Below are positions 28,301 through 36,583 of a DNA stretch of 36,998 nucleotides, one piece after another. This DNA is from Candidatus Kapaibacterium sp. (GTDB taxonomy: Bacteria > Bacteroidota > Ignavibacteria > Kapaibacteriales > WFXC01): the NCBI GenBank assembly GCA_026996895.1, contig JALWJX010000115.1:1-36998 (forward strand), in the 5' to 3' direction. The notes under the pieces were generated by a model that saw nothing but the letters and a program-made list of their open reading frames with translations, had not been told where the DNA came from and made no database searches. The number at the start of each line of letters is the position of its first letter. Position 1 is the first letter of the stretch. A program made the position numbers and the translations under genes.

Positions 28301-29925
28301 CCTGCCGTGTAGGTCGTGGAAGATGTTGGTGCAACCAGTGTAATCGTTCCATTGAGTGGAGCGCTGGAGACGGCAAAGGGGAGAGTCAACTCGTTATTGC
28401 TCATCACCGGATCTGCCGACGCATTGGTCACAGTGGCGCTCACCTGATAGATGCCCGTAGCAGTGGTACTGAAATTCGCAAAACTGAGCGTCGCGGTTGA
28501 AAGCCCCGCTAAGGAGGCAAGGACCGCGGTAGAACTGTAGACCGTTGTCCCACTACTTGTCGCGATACGGACCGATACCGTCAGTGACGTTTCCGCCGTA
28601 TTCCCCCCATTTTGCACCACAACCTGTGGCGTAATGGTTGCTGTGGTCCCATAGACGCCGCCGGGCACTGGCTGGAGCATTGTGACCAGTCGGAGATCGT
28701 GGTTCTGCGGCTTTGACGTTGCGGTTAGGCACGCCGCCTGCTCAACCTTCTGGCGGATATATGCAGCAACGACCGGATGGAAATAGAGACTGCGGGAAGA
28801 GCAGTAACTCATAATCGTCCCCGCCCGAGCTACAGTCGTACTGAAACATCCCCCTGGGGGAACAGCACAGGAATCGATCGGGGGATTCCAGAAGCAGTCG
28901 TGAGTATGCCGCGATCCAAAGTTGTGTCCCAGCTCGTGCGACATTACAAAAGCATCCCACGTGTATGTGGAAGAGGGATAGTTGTAAGTCGCAAAAATTC
29001 CTGAAACTCCGTAGCCATAATTGCTGCTGCACAGCTTATCGATATAAGCACGTCCTCCAATATCGGCACGCACCAGCAAATGCGTCAGGGTACGGCGAAC
29101 GTGGGTCATATTCGAATTCCAGTAGGAGCGAAGCTGTGTCAGCAGCGTTGCGGTGTTGGTTCCAGTATATGGTCCAGTCGTTGTCCATATTCGCAAGAAA
29201 TTGATCCGGAGTTGGCATCGGACATCTCGCTGGTAGATCGCAGAGACAGCAGCAACCAGAGCAAAAGCATATCGAACAGCACGCCCCACACTCTGTCCCA
29301 GAAAATCATAGTACCGTTTGTCGCACTCAATGGCTAAATCTGCCCGGTACATCGTCGGCGACCATTGTTGTTGCTGTTGCCGCCGCTTTCGGAACTGCGG
29401 GATCTGCTCCGGCGCTACCGGTTCCGCCTGACAAAAAAGTTCTCGCTCCAGCGCCGTATCCACTACCAGCCGGTACGTTCGATCTGACGCCTGCTGGAAC
29501 GAAAACAACTGGCGAACCGGTTGCGCCAGCGAAAGAAATCCAAAAATCTCATCCTCAAACACCAGCAGATGCACAAAGCTCCCCGGAATCTCTGCAATAT
29601 CCCCCAGAAAGGCGCGATGCCGCGGTGGGGTGAGCATTGCAAACGCCGTGTCACTCGCGCGCAAAATTACTGCGGTTGGACTCAATAAAGCAAAAGAACG
29701 GAGTTGCAACGTAAGCTCGACCCCATTCCACCAGAGAGGAACGCAAACAGTTGTATCGGTAGCCCTCAACAACTTTCCCACCTCCTCACGTTGCAGAACA
29801 TACCGATGATCTTCTCCAGGCTGGAAAAGGTAGTAGCTAGGACACTTCTTTTTCGAGTCTCCTTCCTGTGCCCACATTGGCACACCATACGCCAAAAGGG
29901 CGACAAGTAACCATAGTGCCCACAT
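25399..29925 (-). CDS. large secreted M12B-type metalloprotease with Ig-like, FN3 and dockerin-like domains
   Basis: A 1508-residue exported protein with a signal peptide (1-20, ending MWAQ). A propeptide-like region (about 21-205) precedes a reprolysin-like zinc protease. Zinc ligands are H330, H334 and H340 with catalytic E331 (HELGHNFGSRHTHDC), and the Met-turn is TIMSYC near 371. Next come CARDB-like beta modules (about 405-515 and 622-735). Four Ig-like repeats each contain WTVP followed by an IR[IV] strand (about 524-620, 918-1010, 1015-1105 and 1195-1285), with an FN3 domain near 1105-1190. A VVDWILIRFRSA / AGSYYLSVHHRNH module (about 1292-1450) precedes two dockerin-like repeats at the end (DVALDGIINARDR and DATLDGVVNASDR). 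GGGGGA lies six bases before the ATG. It probably degrades extracellular protein; the C-terminal modules may anchor or sort it. Confidence 0.88.
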   Translation of the reverse strand: MWALWLLVALLAYGVPMWAQEGDSKKKCPSYYLFQPGEDHRYVLQREEVGKLLRATDTTVCVPLWWNGVELTLQLRSFALLSPTAVILRASDTAFAMLTPPRHRAFLGDIAEIPGSFVHLLVFEDEIFGFLSLAQPVRQLFSFQQASDRTYRLVVDTALERELFCQAEPVAPEQIPQFRKRRQQQQQWSPTMYRADLAIECDKRYYDFLGQSVGRAVRYAFALVAAVSAIYQRDVRCQLRINFLRIWTTTGPYTGTNTATLLTQLRSYWNSNMTHVRRTLTHLLVRADIGGRAYIDKLCSSNYGYGVSGIFATYNYPSSTYTWDAFVMSHELGHNFGSRHTHDCFWNPPIDSCAVPPGGCFSTTVARAGTIMSYCSSRSLYFHPVVAAYIRQKVEQAACLTATSKPQNHDLRLVTMLQPVPGGVYGTTATITPQVVVQNGGNTAETSLTVSVRIATSSGTTVYSSTAVLASLAGLSTATLSFANFSTTATGIYQVSATVTNASADPVMSNNELTLPFAVSSAPLNGTITLVAPTSSTTYTAGDSVVISFSVSSDMFVTVEWSPDDGKTWQLIEDRYYVRVSYGTVHLDWTVPAYSTQQARIRVSALDNPTVSTTSVLFGITVPVDLEVTDLVFPASWSKISGCFAPEFTVHNAGDSTISSIPYRYTIVDRITWDTVYRHQDTLPVSLLPRTSYTLTLPPVHLNNTHQYMCFARTLHPDDANVENDSLTGAFEVVNATTSEFIVGEPRNVNYVQGFPAPYGFYSVNGSKHQMLIRRHEIPVPGTVFLTAIAFNVATVRSSPNSNWSIGLAHTSDTAVSTAFAAPSNFTTVTSLSVTTPHTGWNEYSFSQPFALSPDSNLIVQTCFENTFTGTENTQTYMSNARFNATVVAGGTTDICQLSSGFTSNYRPMMRFRYVLPPTVVYPNGYETLTAGTQQVIQWSTNCTSTPVRIEFSSNGGQSWSTIASATSNTGSLLWTVPAVATTTALIRIAFADMPMVEDRSNAPFTIVSPATAASITVHQPNGGEQWQVGLSYSVTWQSVNVTTVTVAYSTTGGSSWTTIATTAATTGSMLWTVPDEPTTMALIRVSDAGDPAVSDQSDGFFTIVPIFPPSSVVATAGNAVVTLSWLASTSSGVTGYAIDRRLTTGTFSQITTTTQTVFADHSVTNGTTYEYAVRTLVGSFSSDRSSPVQATPFAPTLTLLMPTAGTVLWSGAVTSITWTWSGSIPSVTLQWRRWSHQAWQPLAAAVPNTGSYGWTVPDAPTTGASIRIFVTTDPTIADELPASLSIYSSTQTAVNLRVMLQGATTSGTMQTLLGASLPLNQPFTAAPYFYAGMEQRSTAATNVVDWILIRFRSATNASIIVATTAALLRSDGTVLDESGFPQALVPSTLVPAGSYYLSVHHRNHIPLMSNVPVSLQIGSSTPFEMTTTANLFSDFAAPAAILPSGKAAAYGGDVALDGIINARDRVRARNALFSTGYVTEDATLDGVVNASDRSLIRNNTFVVTQVP

Positions 29926-30241
29926 TTTCGTTCCCCCACATTGTTTCTATCCCAACACCTCAAAAAATCTCTGCATCTCAAGAAAAATCTCTGGCGAAAC
30001 AAATCGTTACAGTTGACGATGATAGCACTTCCCTGTTCCCACTGACCGATTTACTCGCTACTACTTCTGCTCACCTGTAAGTAGGACTCCTGCGTTTTCT
30101 TTCCTGCAACGACGGTCAAACTTCGATATTGCGGTCGATTTTCAGGATCCTCCCAGCGTATTGTTCCCATCCGCTACAACTCCGGCGATCGAAGCTCGTT
30201 AACTTGAGTTTTTAGCCAGTGCAAGAAGGACACAAGCAGCA
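29926..30241. other. divergent intergenic region, protease/aspS
   Basis: About 315 bases between the divergent protease and aspS genes; it should contain promoters for both. I see no exact TAnnTTTG box in either direction, and no hairpin or riboswitch/T-box-like structure that I can support by eye. Confidence 0.5.
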
Positions 30242-32026
30242 ATGCAATTCCTGAAAAGAACAGTCACGTGCGGTGAACTGCGAGAAAAGGATGCTGGACG
30301 AACGGTGGTGCTCAATGGATGGATTGCTCGAAACCGCGACTTGGGCGGGGTGATTTTCATCGACCTGCGCGACCGCTATGGTATTACTCAGGTTGTCGTT
30401 GAGCCAGAGCACCGTCCCGATCTGGCAGAATTTGTGCGTTCTCTGACGGTCGAAAGTGTGATCGCTGTTCGCGGTACCGTCCGACTTCGATCGAATCCCA
30501 ATCCAAAACTTCCAACGGGACTGATCGAAGTGGTAGCAGACGAAGTACAACTGCTGAACCCATCGAAAGTTCCACCATTTGAAATCAGCGATACTGTCGA
30601 GCTTGGGGAAGAAATCCGTTTGCGATACCGTTACTTAGATCTCCGCCGTCCGAAGATGCAACGCAATCTCCTGATCCGTCACCGGGCGTACCAGGTTGCG
30701 CACCGCTATTTCGATGCGCACAATTTTGTTGAAATCGAAACCCCGATGCTGACCCGATCCACGCCGGAAGGGGCACGAGACTATCTGGTACCCAGTCGGA
30801 TTCACAAGGGCAAATTCTATGCACTGCCCCAGTCACCGCAACTGTTCAAACAACTGCTGATGGTCGCCGGCTACGATCGGTATATGCAAATTGTCAAGTG
30901 CTTCCGCGATGAGGATTTACGTGCCGATCGCCAGCCGGAATTCACCCAACTGGATCTGGAAATGTCCTTTGTCACCCGCGAGGATGTGATGCACATCAGC
31001 GAGGGATTCATCCGCCAATTGTGGAAAGAAATCCACGATCTGGATATTCCAGCCCCATTTCCGGTTCTCCGGTATCGTGAAGCACTGGAACGATACGGAA
31101 CAGATAAGCCGGATCTTCGGTATGAATTGCCAATTGTCACGATCACCGATATGATGCAGAACGTTGAATTTCGGGTGTTTGCACAGATAGCGCAATCTGG
31201 TGGCGTCATTGCAGGATTGGTTGCCCCCGGCTGTGCCTCGTATTCCCGAAAGCAACTGGATGAATTAACCGAGCTGGTCAAACGCTATGGGGCGAAAGGA
31301 CTGGCGTGGTTTAAGGTGCAGGAAACAACGCTGCAATCGCCCATTGCAAAATTCTTTTCTGAAGCACAACTCCAGCAGTTGCGCGATCAACTCCAGGCTT
31401 CCCCCGGTGATCTCATTCTGATCGTTGCTGACCAGTATCCCACTGCATACGAAGCACTGGGCGCTCTGCGACAGGAAATTGCCCGACGCACCGGGATATT
31501 AGAACAGGTTGCAGGACAGTTCCAGTTTCTCTGGGTTGTTGATTTCCCCCTGCTGGAGTGGGACACGGAAGAACAACGGTACGTTGCGCTGCACCATCCG
31601 TTTACGGCGCCGCATCCTGAAGATCTTTCCCTGCTGGATTCCGATCCCCTGAAGGTTCGGTCCTTAGCATACGATCTGGTGCTCAACGGCTACGAAATCG
31701 CTGGCGGCAGCATTCGTATCCACCAGCAGGAATTGCAACAAAAAATCTTTCGATTGCTGGGGATTTCGGAGCAGGAAGCTGAAGAAAAGTTTGGATTTTT
31801 GCTGGAAGCCTTCCAGTATGGAGCACCACCCCACGGTGGCATTGCCTTTGGCTTCGACCGATTGGTGATGCTGCTTACTGGCGCCTCCAGCATTCGGGAT
31901 GTGATTGCGTTTCCCAAGACCACCAGCGCACTCTCGCTGATGGACCACGCACCAGCACCAGTGTCGCCGCAGCAACTGGAAGAGCTGCACATCCAGGTCC
32001 GGAGCAAAAATGGATCATCAGATTAA
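30242..32026 (+). CDS. aspS: aspartyl-tRNA synthetase (bacterial type)
   Basis: This 594-residue class II enzyme charges tRNA-Asp. The N-terminal OB-fold anticodon domain (about 1-105) has [19 protein letters not shown]. Class II motif 2 is [20 protein letters not shown] and motif 3 is [14 protein letters not shown]. The inserted GAD domain (about 285-420) marks the long bacterial form. L34 in RDLGG aligns with the leucine of discriminating enzymes such as E. coli's rather than the histidine of non-discriminating ones, so it may charge only tRNA-Asp (inference). AAGGA lies about 11 bases before the ATG. Confidence 0.96.
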   Translation: MQFLKRTVTCGELREKDAGRTVVLNGWIARNRDLGGVIFIDLRDRYGITQVVVEPEHRPDLAEFVRSLTVESVIAVRGTVRLRSNPNPKLPTGLIEVVADEVQLLNPSKVPPFEISDTVELGEEIRLRYRYLDLRRPKMQRNLLIRHRAYQVAHRYFDAHNFVEIETPMLTRSTPEGARDYLVPSRIHKGKFYALPQSPQLFKQLLMVAGYDRYMQIVKCFRDEDLRADRQPEFTQLDLEMSFVTREDVMHISEGFIRQLWKEIHDLDIPAPFPVLRYREALERYGTDKPDLRYELPIVTITDMMQNVEFRVFAQIAQSGGVIAGLVAPGCASYSRKQLDELTELVKRYGAKGLAWFKVQETTLQSPIAKFFSEAQLQQLRDQLQASPGDLILIVADQYPTAYEALGALRQEIARRTGILEQVAGQFQFLWVVDFPLLEWDTEEQRYVALHHPFTAPHPEDLSLLDSDPLKVRSLAYDLVLNGYEIAGGSIRIHQQELQQKIFRLLGISEQEAEEKFGFLLEAFQYGAPPHGGIAFGFDRLVMLLTGASSIRDVIAFPKTTSALSLMDHAPAPVSPQQLEELHIQVRSKNGSSD

Positions 32027-32062
32027 ACGTTGTTTCGTGCGACAACGAACGGAAGAAAACTG

Positions 32063-32446
32063 ATGCTGCCGCTGGATCTTACACTGGATGACGTCGAAGT
32101 GATTCTGGTTGCCGATAAAGTATTGATCAAACCCCGTTCGGCGGAGGAGCGAACGAAAGCCGGTTTGTTTCTGCCGCCGGGAGTGCAGGAGAAAGAGAAA
32201 ATTTACGCTGGATATGTCATCAAAGTGGGTCCGGGATACCCCATTCCGGCAGTGATGGACTATGATGAGCCGTGGAAAAAAGCCGACGAAAAAATCCAGT
32301 ACGTTCCCCTCCAGGCACGCGAAGGCGATCTGGCTGTCTATATTCAGCGTGACACGTATCCGGTAGAAATCGCTGGTACGGCGTATGTGATCGTCCCCCA
32401 TTCTTCGATCCTCCTGCTGATCCGGGATGAACACCTGCTGGAATAG
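32063..32446 (+). CDS. divergent GroES-like co-chaperonin (Cpn10 fold)
   Basis: A 127-residue protein. VILVADKVLIKPRSAEER matches the first strands of GroES. KAGLFLPPGVQEKEKIYAGY occupies the mobile loop, with LFL where GroES has the GroEL-binding IVL. VIKVGPG, then EGDLAVYIQRDTYPVEIAGT and YVIVPHSSILLLI, match the remaining strands. About 20 extra residues (IPAVMDYDEPWKKADEKIQY) are inserted in the roof region before the GDLA strand. No groEL is adjacent. I chose the ATG at 32063 because GGAAGA lies seven bases upstream; an earlier in-frame ATG at 32030 would add 11 basic residues without support. It follows aspS by 36 bases. Confidence 0.8.
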   Translation: MLPLDLTLDDVEVILVADKVLIKPRSAEERTKAGLFLPPGVQEKEKIYAGYVIKVGPGYPIPAVMDYDEPWKKADEKIQYVPLQAREGDLAVYIQRDTYPVEIAGTAYVIVPHSSILLLIRDEHLLE

Positions 32447-32534
32447 CAGCATCCCTCCAAATCGTCGGTGGACGAAGCATCGCTGCACCGCTGCACACTA
32501 CACCGGAAATGCTCATTCCAGCGTGCATCCACCA

Positions 32535-32650
32535 GAAGCGCACGCTCCAGCGTGTATCAACTGGCAGCCCACACCTTAATGGGTATCTTCTTTGCCGACT
32601 AACGCCCCCGGTTCGTCCATCGTGGATGCCAGCTCAAGCCAGCGCCCCCG
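32535..32650. repeat. decayed hairpin repeats in the groES-like/maf gap
   Basis: The gap 32447-32714 holds degenerate relatives of the CTCCCAGT-family units: GCACGCTCCAGCGTG (about 32539-32553), TGCCGACTAACGCCCCCGGT (32593-32612) and a GATGCCAGCTCAAGCCAGC unit followed by GCCCCCG (32625-32650). Stems and flanks are recognisable, but several pairs are broken. Confidence 0.55.
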
Positions 32651-32714
32651 AAACTATCATTTTTGCAGCCGCATTCGTCAACAGAGAAACGGTTGAACAG
32701 GCAAAGCACGAATA

Positions 32715-33356
32715 ATGCTCGAACTGCCATTTCCTTTGATCTTAGCTTCTCAATCGCCGCGGCGAGCAACCCTGCTGCGCCAGATCGGACTTTCCTTCAC
32801 CGTTCGCCCCGCGCATTTAGAAGAAGAGCAACTGCCACTGCCACAGGATCAATACGATGCGTATGTTCTGGAGCTTTCGCACCGGAAAGCCGAAGCGGTG
32901 GCTGCACAGATTGATGATCCTGCCCTCATTTTAGCTGCTGATACCATCGTCGTGCTCGATGGGCGCATTCTGAACAAACCCGTCGATGAACAGCATGCCT
33001 ACCGGATGCTCCGGCAACTCAGTGGGCGAACGCATACGGTGTACACCGGCTACACCCTGCTGCCGGTCCAGCTCCCCTTACCCGTAATTCGCAACTTTCG
33101 GGCGACCGAGGTCACCTTCCGCTCGCTGGACGATGAAGAGATCCGGGCATACATCCGCACAGGTTCGCCGATGGACAAAGCAGGTGCGTATGGCATTCAG
33201 GATGACTTTGGTGCTGTCTTTGTCGACTCGATCCACGGCTGTTATTATACCGTTGTTGGATTGCCGCTTTCCGCCGTGTATCAGGATCTGAAACGGCTTA
33301 TTCACCAGTTCTACGCTGCTTCCTATGCGTCGGCGTCGCAATCATACCGGGGTTGA
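32715..33356 (+). CDS. maf: Maf-like nucleoside triphosphate pyrophosphatase
   Basis: This 213-residue protein hydrolyses non-canonical or selected nucleoside triphosphates (dTTP and UTP in the YhdE-type branch) to monophosphates. Motifs are LASQSPRRATLLRQIGL at the N terminus, LAADTIVVLDGRILNKP with the catalytic Asp, GRTHTVYTGY, and GSPMDKAGAYGIQ with FVDSIHGCYYTVVGLPL. All are standard for the family. The family name comes from septum inhibition when overproduced in Bacillus. The last 32 bases overlap the start of the ABC permease gene. Confidence 0.94.
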   Translation: MLELPFPLILASQSPRRATLLRQIGLSFTVRPAHLEEEQLPLPQDQYDAYVLELSHRKAEAVAAQIDDPALILAADTIVVLDGRILNKPVDEQHAYRMLRQLSGRTHTVYTGYTLLPVQLPLPVIRNFRATEVTFRSLDDEEIRAYIRTGSPMDKAGAYGIQDDFGAVFVDSIHGCYYTVVGLPLSAVYQDLKRLIHQFYAASYASASQSYRG

Positions 33357-34224
33357 CCGACCAACAACGGCGCTGGTTCTCCTGCTGCCGTGGTTGTTGA
33401 GCTTTGCCATCTTCTGGCTCTACCCCTTACTCTACGCCCTGTATCTGAGCTTTACCCACTATGCGACTCTGACCGGTGAAATTCGCTGGGTGGGATTGCA
33501 GAACTACCGGGCACTACTGGATGATCCTCTGTTCTGGAAAGCGATGCGCAACACCGTCTTCTTTACTGTCGGCACCGTGCCAATCACCACAGTATTTGCA
33601 GTGATCGTCGCGCTGGGCTTGAACCGCCTGCACCGACTGCGCCGATGGGTACAATCCGCATACTTTGTGCCTTCGATCACCTCGCTGGTAGTGCTGGCTC
33701 TGATCTTCAGCAACCTCTATGCGTACGATGGTTTGTTGAATCGCCTGCTGGCAGCACTCCACCTGCCCTATCCCGAAGAAGGATGGCTGCAGCATCTTTC
33801 TCTGGCGTTACCATCGATTATGGCGATGGATGTATGGGCTGCTATCGGGTATTATGCTCTGATCGTGCTGGCGGCACTTCAGACCATTCCCACAACGCTA
33901 TACGAAGCAGCGACGCTGTCGGGCGCCACTGCCTGGCAGCAATTCCGCTACATCACCTTTCCGGCACTGCGCCCCATTCTGACCTTTATCGTCATTCTGA
34001 ACACCATCAAATCGCTCCAGGTGTTCGTGGAAATTTACGTAATGACCCGTGGCGGTCCTCTGGGCGCCACTACCACCGGCGTGTACCTGGTTTACCAGTA
34101 CGCCTTTGAGCATTCTGATACAATGGGCATTGCTGCCGCCATCGCCTATATCCTTTTTGCGGTGATTGCCCTGTTTGCCCTGGTGCAATGGAAATGGTTC
34201 GATCGTACGGAGAAAGCCGGATGA
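33325..34224 (+). CDS. ABC sugar-transporter permease (MalF/UgpA type)
   Basis: A 299-residue inner-membrane protein with six hydrophobic segments (about 14-40, 80-100, 110-135, 160-180, 205-235 and 265-288). It carries the EAA loop EAATLSGATAWQQFRYITFP, where the ATPase subunit docks. It belongs to the binding-protein-dependent CUT1 permeases for oligosaccharides or glycerol phosphate. No second permease, ATPase or solute-binding gene is present in the window. It starts 32 bases inside maf, and its stop overlaps the helicase start (ATGA). Substrate cannot be predicted. Confidence 0.92.
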   Translation: MRRRRNHTGVDRPTTALVLLLPWLLSFAIFWLYPLLYALYLSFTHYATLTGEIRWVGLQNYRALLDDPLFWKAMRNTVFFTVGTVPITTVFAVIVALGLNRLHRLRRWVQSAYFVPSITSLVVLALIFSNLYAYDGLLNRLLAALHLPYPEEGWLQHLSLALPSIMAMDVWAAIGYYALIVLAALQTIPTTLYEAATLSGATAWQQFRYITFPALRPILTFIVILNTIKSLQVFVEIYVMTRGGPLGATTTGVYLVYQYAFEHSDTMGIAAAIAYILFAVIALFALVQWKWFDRTEKAG

Positions 34225-36191
34225 AGAAGATCGCTTTACAAAAAGACACAACGGTAACGACTTATCGCATTCACTACGAGCAGGAGCTCAATGCGGCACA
34301 ATTAGAAGCGGTGCTGCACACCGACGGACCGGCGCTGATCATTGCGGGAGCGGGAACCGGGAAAACCCGCACGCTCGTATACCGGGTCGCCCGACTGGTG
34401 GAAAACCGAATCCCGCCGGAAAACATTCTGCTGCTCACGTTCACCCGCAAAGCGGCGCGAGAAATGCTGCGACGAGCAGCCGTCCTGCTGGACGGACGCT
34501 GCCAGCGAGTAATGGGCGGCACCTTCCACTCCTTTGCCTATCTAATCCTCCGCCGCTTCGCCGAATTCATCGGCTTTTCCCCGAACTTCTCCGTCCTGGA
34601 CCAGACCGATGCCGCTGATACGATCCAGTTAGTGCGCACAGAGGTGCTGGGCAAACAGAAGCAGCGGTTTCCCACCAAAGAGACACTCCGCTCTCTATTC
34701 AGCGCCGTTGTCAATCTCCAGCGTTCGCTGTCAGACCTGGTCGAAGAGCGATACCCGCAATTTCTCGGCGTGGTGGATCGCATCGAGGAAGTTGCGCAGC
34801 GCTATCGGACCTACAAGCAGCAGCACCAACTGATGGACTATGACGACCTTCTGCTCTATCTGCTCCAGCTTCTTCAGGACTACCCCGACATTCGCCGGCA
34901 ACTGGGCAACGAATTCCGATACGTGATGGTCGACGAATATCAGGACACCAACTACCTGCAACACCAGATTGTCATCGAACTGGTTGCTGAACACCGCAAC
35001 ATCGTTGCAGTCGGCGACGATGCCCAGAGCATCTACGGCTTCCGCGGCGCCCGGATCGAAAATATGCAGGATCTCCCGGCAGTTTTTCCCGAATGCCGGA
35101 TCATCAAACTGGAAGAAAACTACCGCAGCACCCAGCCGATTCTGAATTTCGCCAACGTGATTCTCCAGAACTCTGTGGAATTGTTCCCCAAGCATCTGTA
35201 CACCCGCAAGCAGGGCGGCGACAAACCCGCTATTGTCAAAACAGAAACCGAGCAGCAGCAATCGCAATACATTGTGCAGCAGATCCTGGAGTTCGTCGAA
35301 GAAGGCATTCCGCTCAGCGAGATAGCCGTTCTGTTCCGCGCCGCCTATCACTCAATGGATCTGGAAATCGAGTTACAGAAAGCGCGAATTCCATTTCAAA
35401 AATTCGGGGGATTGAAATTTTCCGAAGCTGCGCATATTAAGGATGTCCTTGCCCACCTGCGGCTGATGTTGAATCCCACAGATGCTGTAAGCTGGCACCG
35501 CGTTCTGCTGCTGCTCAAAGGCGTTGGTCCACGCACTGCTCAGCGAGTGGTCGAAGCGGTTGCCAGCGGGAAACTGCAAATAGGACGTTCGAACGACTTT
35601 TCCTCATTTGGCAAAGCCGCATCGTCCATCGAATCCCTGTTCCGGTTGCTGGGCAAGAGCGCAACGGAACTATCTACCCCGGCAGATCAACTGTTTGCAG
35701 TCCTGGAGTACTACCGCCCCATTTTATGGGACAGATACGACGATGCGCAGCGTCGCTGGAACGATTTAGAAACGCTGCTCTCCATCGCCGATCGGTACGA
35801 ACATCTGGAAGGATTTCTCACCGACATTGCGCTGGAACCGATCGAAGGATCGCTGGAAGCCGTGCAACCAGTATCGCCGGAGGAAGAGATTCTCACGCTC
35901 TCCACCGTCCACTCAGCCAAAGGGCTGGAATGGAAAGTGGTGTTCCTCATCTGGATGGTTGATGGACGATTCCCGCCACCGCAGGCGCAGGAGAGCATCG
36001 AGCGGATGGAAGAAGAGCGCCGACTCTTCTACGTCGCCTGCACCCGTGCAAAAGAGCATCTCATTCTCACCTATCCAGAGCAGATGTACTCCCGCGAACA
36101 CGGGCGAGTTCTCACCCTTCCCTCGCCATTTCTTCAGGAACTCCCTCCCGACATTGCCGAGCACTACATCGTCGTAGAATCCGAAGAGTGA
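34221..36191 (+). CDS. UvrD/Rep-family superfamily 1A DNA helicase
   Basis: This 656-residue 3'-5' ATP-dependent helicase has Q-motif region ELNAAQLEAV, Walker A GAGTGKT (43-49), motif Ia LTFTRKAAREM, Walker B VDEYQDTN (D238/E239), motif III VGDDAQSIYGFRGA, motif IV LEENYRST, motif V STVHSAKGLEWKVVF and motif VI LFYVACTRAKEHL. It is shorter than typical UvrD (about 720), with only a brief tail after motif VI, so the usual RNA-polymerase or MutL-binding C-terminal extension is missing. Repair or replication restart is the general family role. I prefer the start at 34221 because its ATG overlaps the permease TGA; the earlier ATG at 34188 lies inside the permease gene. Confidence 0.94.
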   Translation: MKKIALQKDTTVTTYRIHYEQELNAAQLEAVLHTDGPALIIAGAGTGKTRTLVYRVARLVENRIPPENILLLTFTRKAAREMLRRAAVLLDGRCQRVMGGTFHSFAYLILRRFAEFIGFSPNFSVLDQTDAADTIQLVRTEVLGKQKQRFPTKETLRSLFSAVVNLQRSLSDLVEERYPQFLGVVDRIEEVAQRYRTYKQQHQLMDYDDLLLYLLQLLQDYPDIRRQLGNEFRYVMVDEYQDTNYLQHQIVIELVAEHRNIVAVGDDAQSIYGFRGARIENMQDLPAVFPECRIIKLEENYRSTQPILNFANVILQNSVELFPKHLYTRKQGGDKPAIVKTETEQQQSQYIVQQILEFVEEGIPLSEIAVLFRAAYHSMDLEIELQKARIPFQKFGGLKFSEAAHIKDVLAHLRLMLNPTDAVSWHRVLLLLKGVGPRTAQRVVEAVASGKLQIGRSNDFSSFGKAASSIESLFRLLGKSATELSTPADQLFAVLEYYRPILWDRYDDAQRRWNDLETLLSIADRYEHLEGFLTDIALEPIEGSLEAVQPVSPEEEILTLSTVHSAKGLEWKVVFLIWMVDGRFPPPQAQESIERMEEERRLFYVACTRAKEHLILTYPEQMYSREHGRVLTLPSPFLQELPPDIAEHYIVVESEE

Positions 36192-36252
36192 TCTCCAGCA
36201 GCAATCGCACGCCACCAGTGAGTGACAGGGGCACAGCGCTGGTGCGTCCCAC

Positions 36253-36277
36253 GGGCGATCCGGTGGATCATCCCTAC
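36253..36277. repeat. decayed GTAG...CTAC hairpin
   Basis: GGGCGATCC, GGTGGATCATCCC and TAC form an imperfect half of the GTAG/CTAC element; the right end CCCTACAG matches that of the copy at 36584-36636. Confidence 0.5.
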
Positions 36278-36309
36278 AGGCAGAGAGTTGGATAATCCGC
36301 CGATCACGA

Positions 36310-36333
36310 CTGGGAACGCCGGCTTTAGCCGGC
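36310..36333. repeat. hairpin repeat unit, CTCCCAGT family (reverse orientation)
   Basis: CTGGGAAC, then stem GCCGGC, loop TTTA, stem GCCGGC. It is the reverse complement of the unit at 15804-15827 with a single flank change. Confidence 0.85.
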
Positions 36334-36343
36334 AAAGAAAATA

Positions 36344-36391
36344 GTAGACAAGCCTGTGGCTTGTTCTGGACAATCCAGAGGATTATCCTAC
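36344..36391. repeat. GTAG...CTAC double-hairpin element with different stems
   Basis: Bounded by GTAG and CTAC, it has two hairpins: ACAAGCC-TGT-GGCTTGT and GGACAATCC-AGA-GGATTATCC (one mismatch). The architecture equals that of 15710-15763 and 36584-36636, but the stem sequences are unrelated. Confidence 0.65.
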
Positions 36392-36442
36392 CACGGAATG
36401 CAGTCTAAAGTGTGCACTCCCAGTGGCAAGCGAGCGTTCCTG

Positions 36443-36493
36443 CTGGGAGCGCCGACTTTAGTCGGCAATGCACGCTGAAGCGTGCGCTCCCAG
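36443..36493. repeat. 51-bp inverted-repeat element with two internal hairpins
   Basis: Ends CTGGGAGCGC (36443-36452) and GCGCTCCCAG (36484-36493) are perfect inverted repeats. Between them are GCCGAC-TTTA-GTCGGC (36451-36466) and CACGC-TGAA-GCGTG (36471-36484). The whole can fold as a three-way, cloverleaf-like structure. A partial unit, GCAGTC-TAAA-GTGTGC then ACTCCCAGT, lies just before it at 36400-36424. Confidence 0.85.
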
Positions 36494-36583
36494 TACGTGC
36501 ATCTTAAAGCGTGCGCCTCTCTTTTGGAGCGCCAACCTTCGCCGGCAAAGGATGCCCGCTATAGGGTGTACCTCAAGGAACGT

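Noticed and set aside
34731-35351. 206-codon minus-strand ORF antisense to the helicase
   Set aside because: Lies over helicase motifs; its sequence is the complement of that gene.
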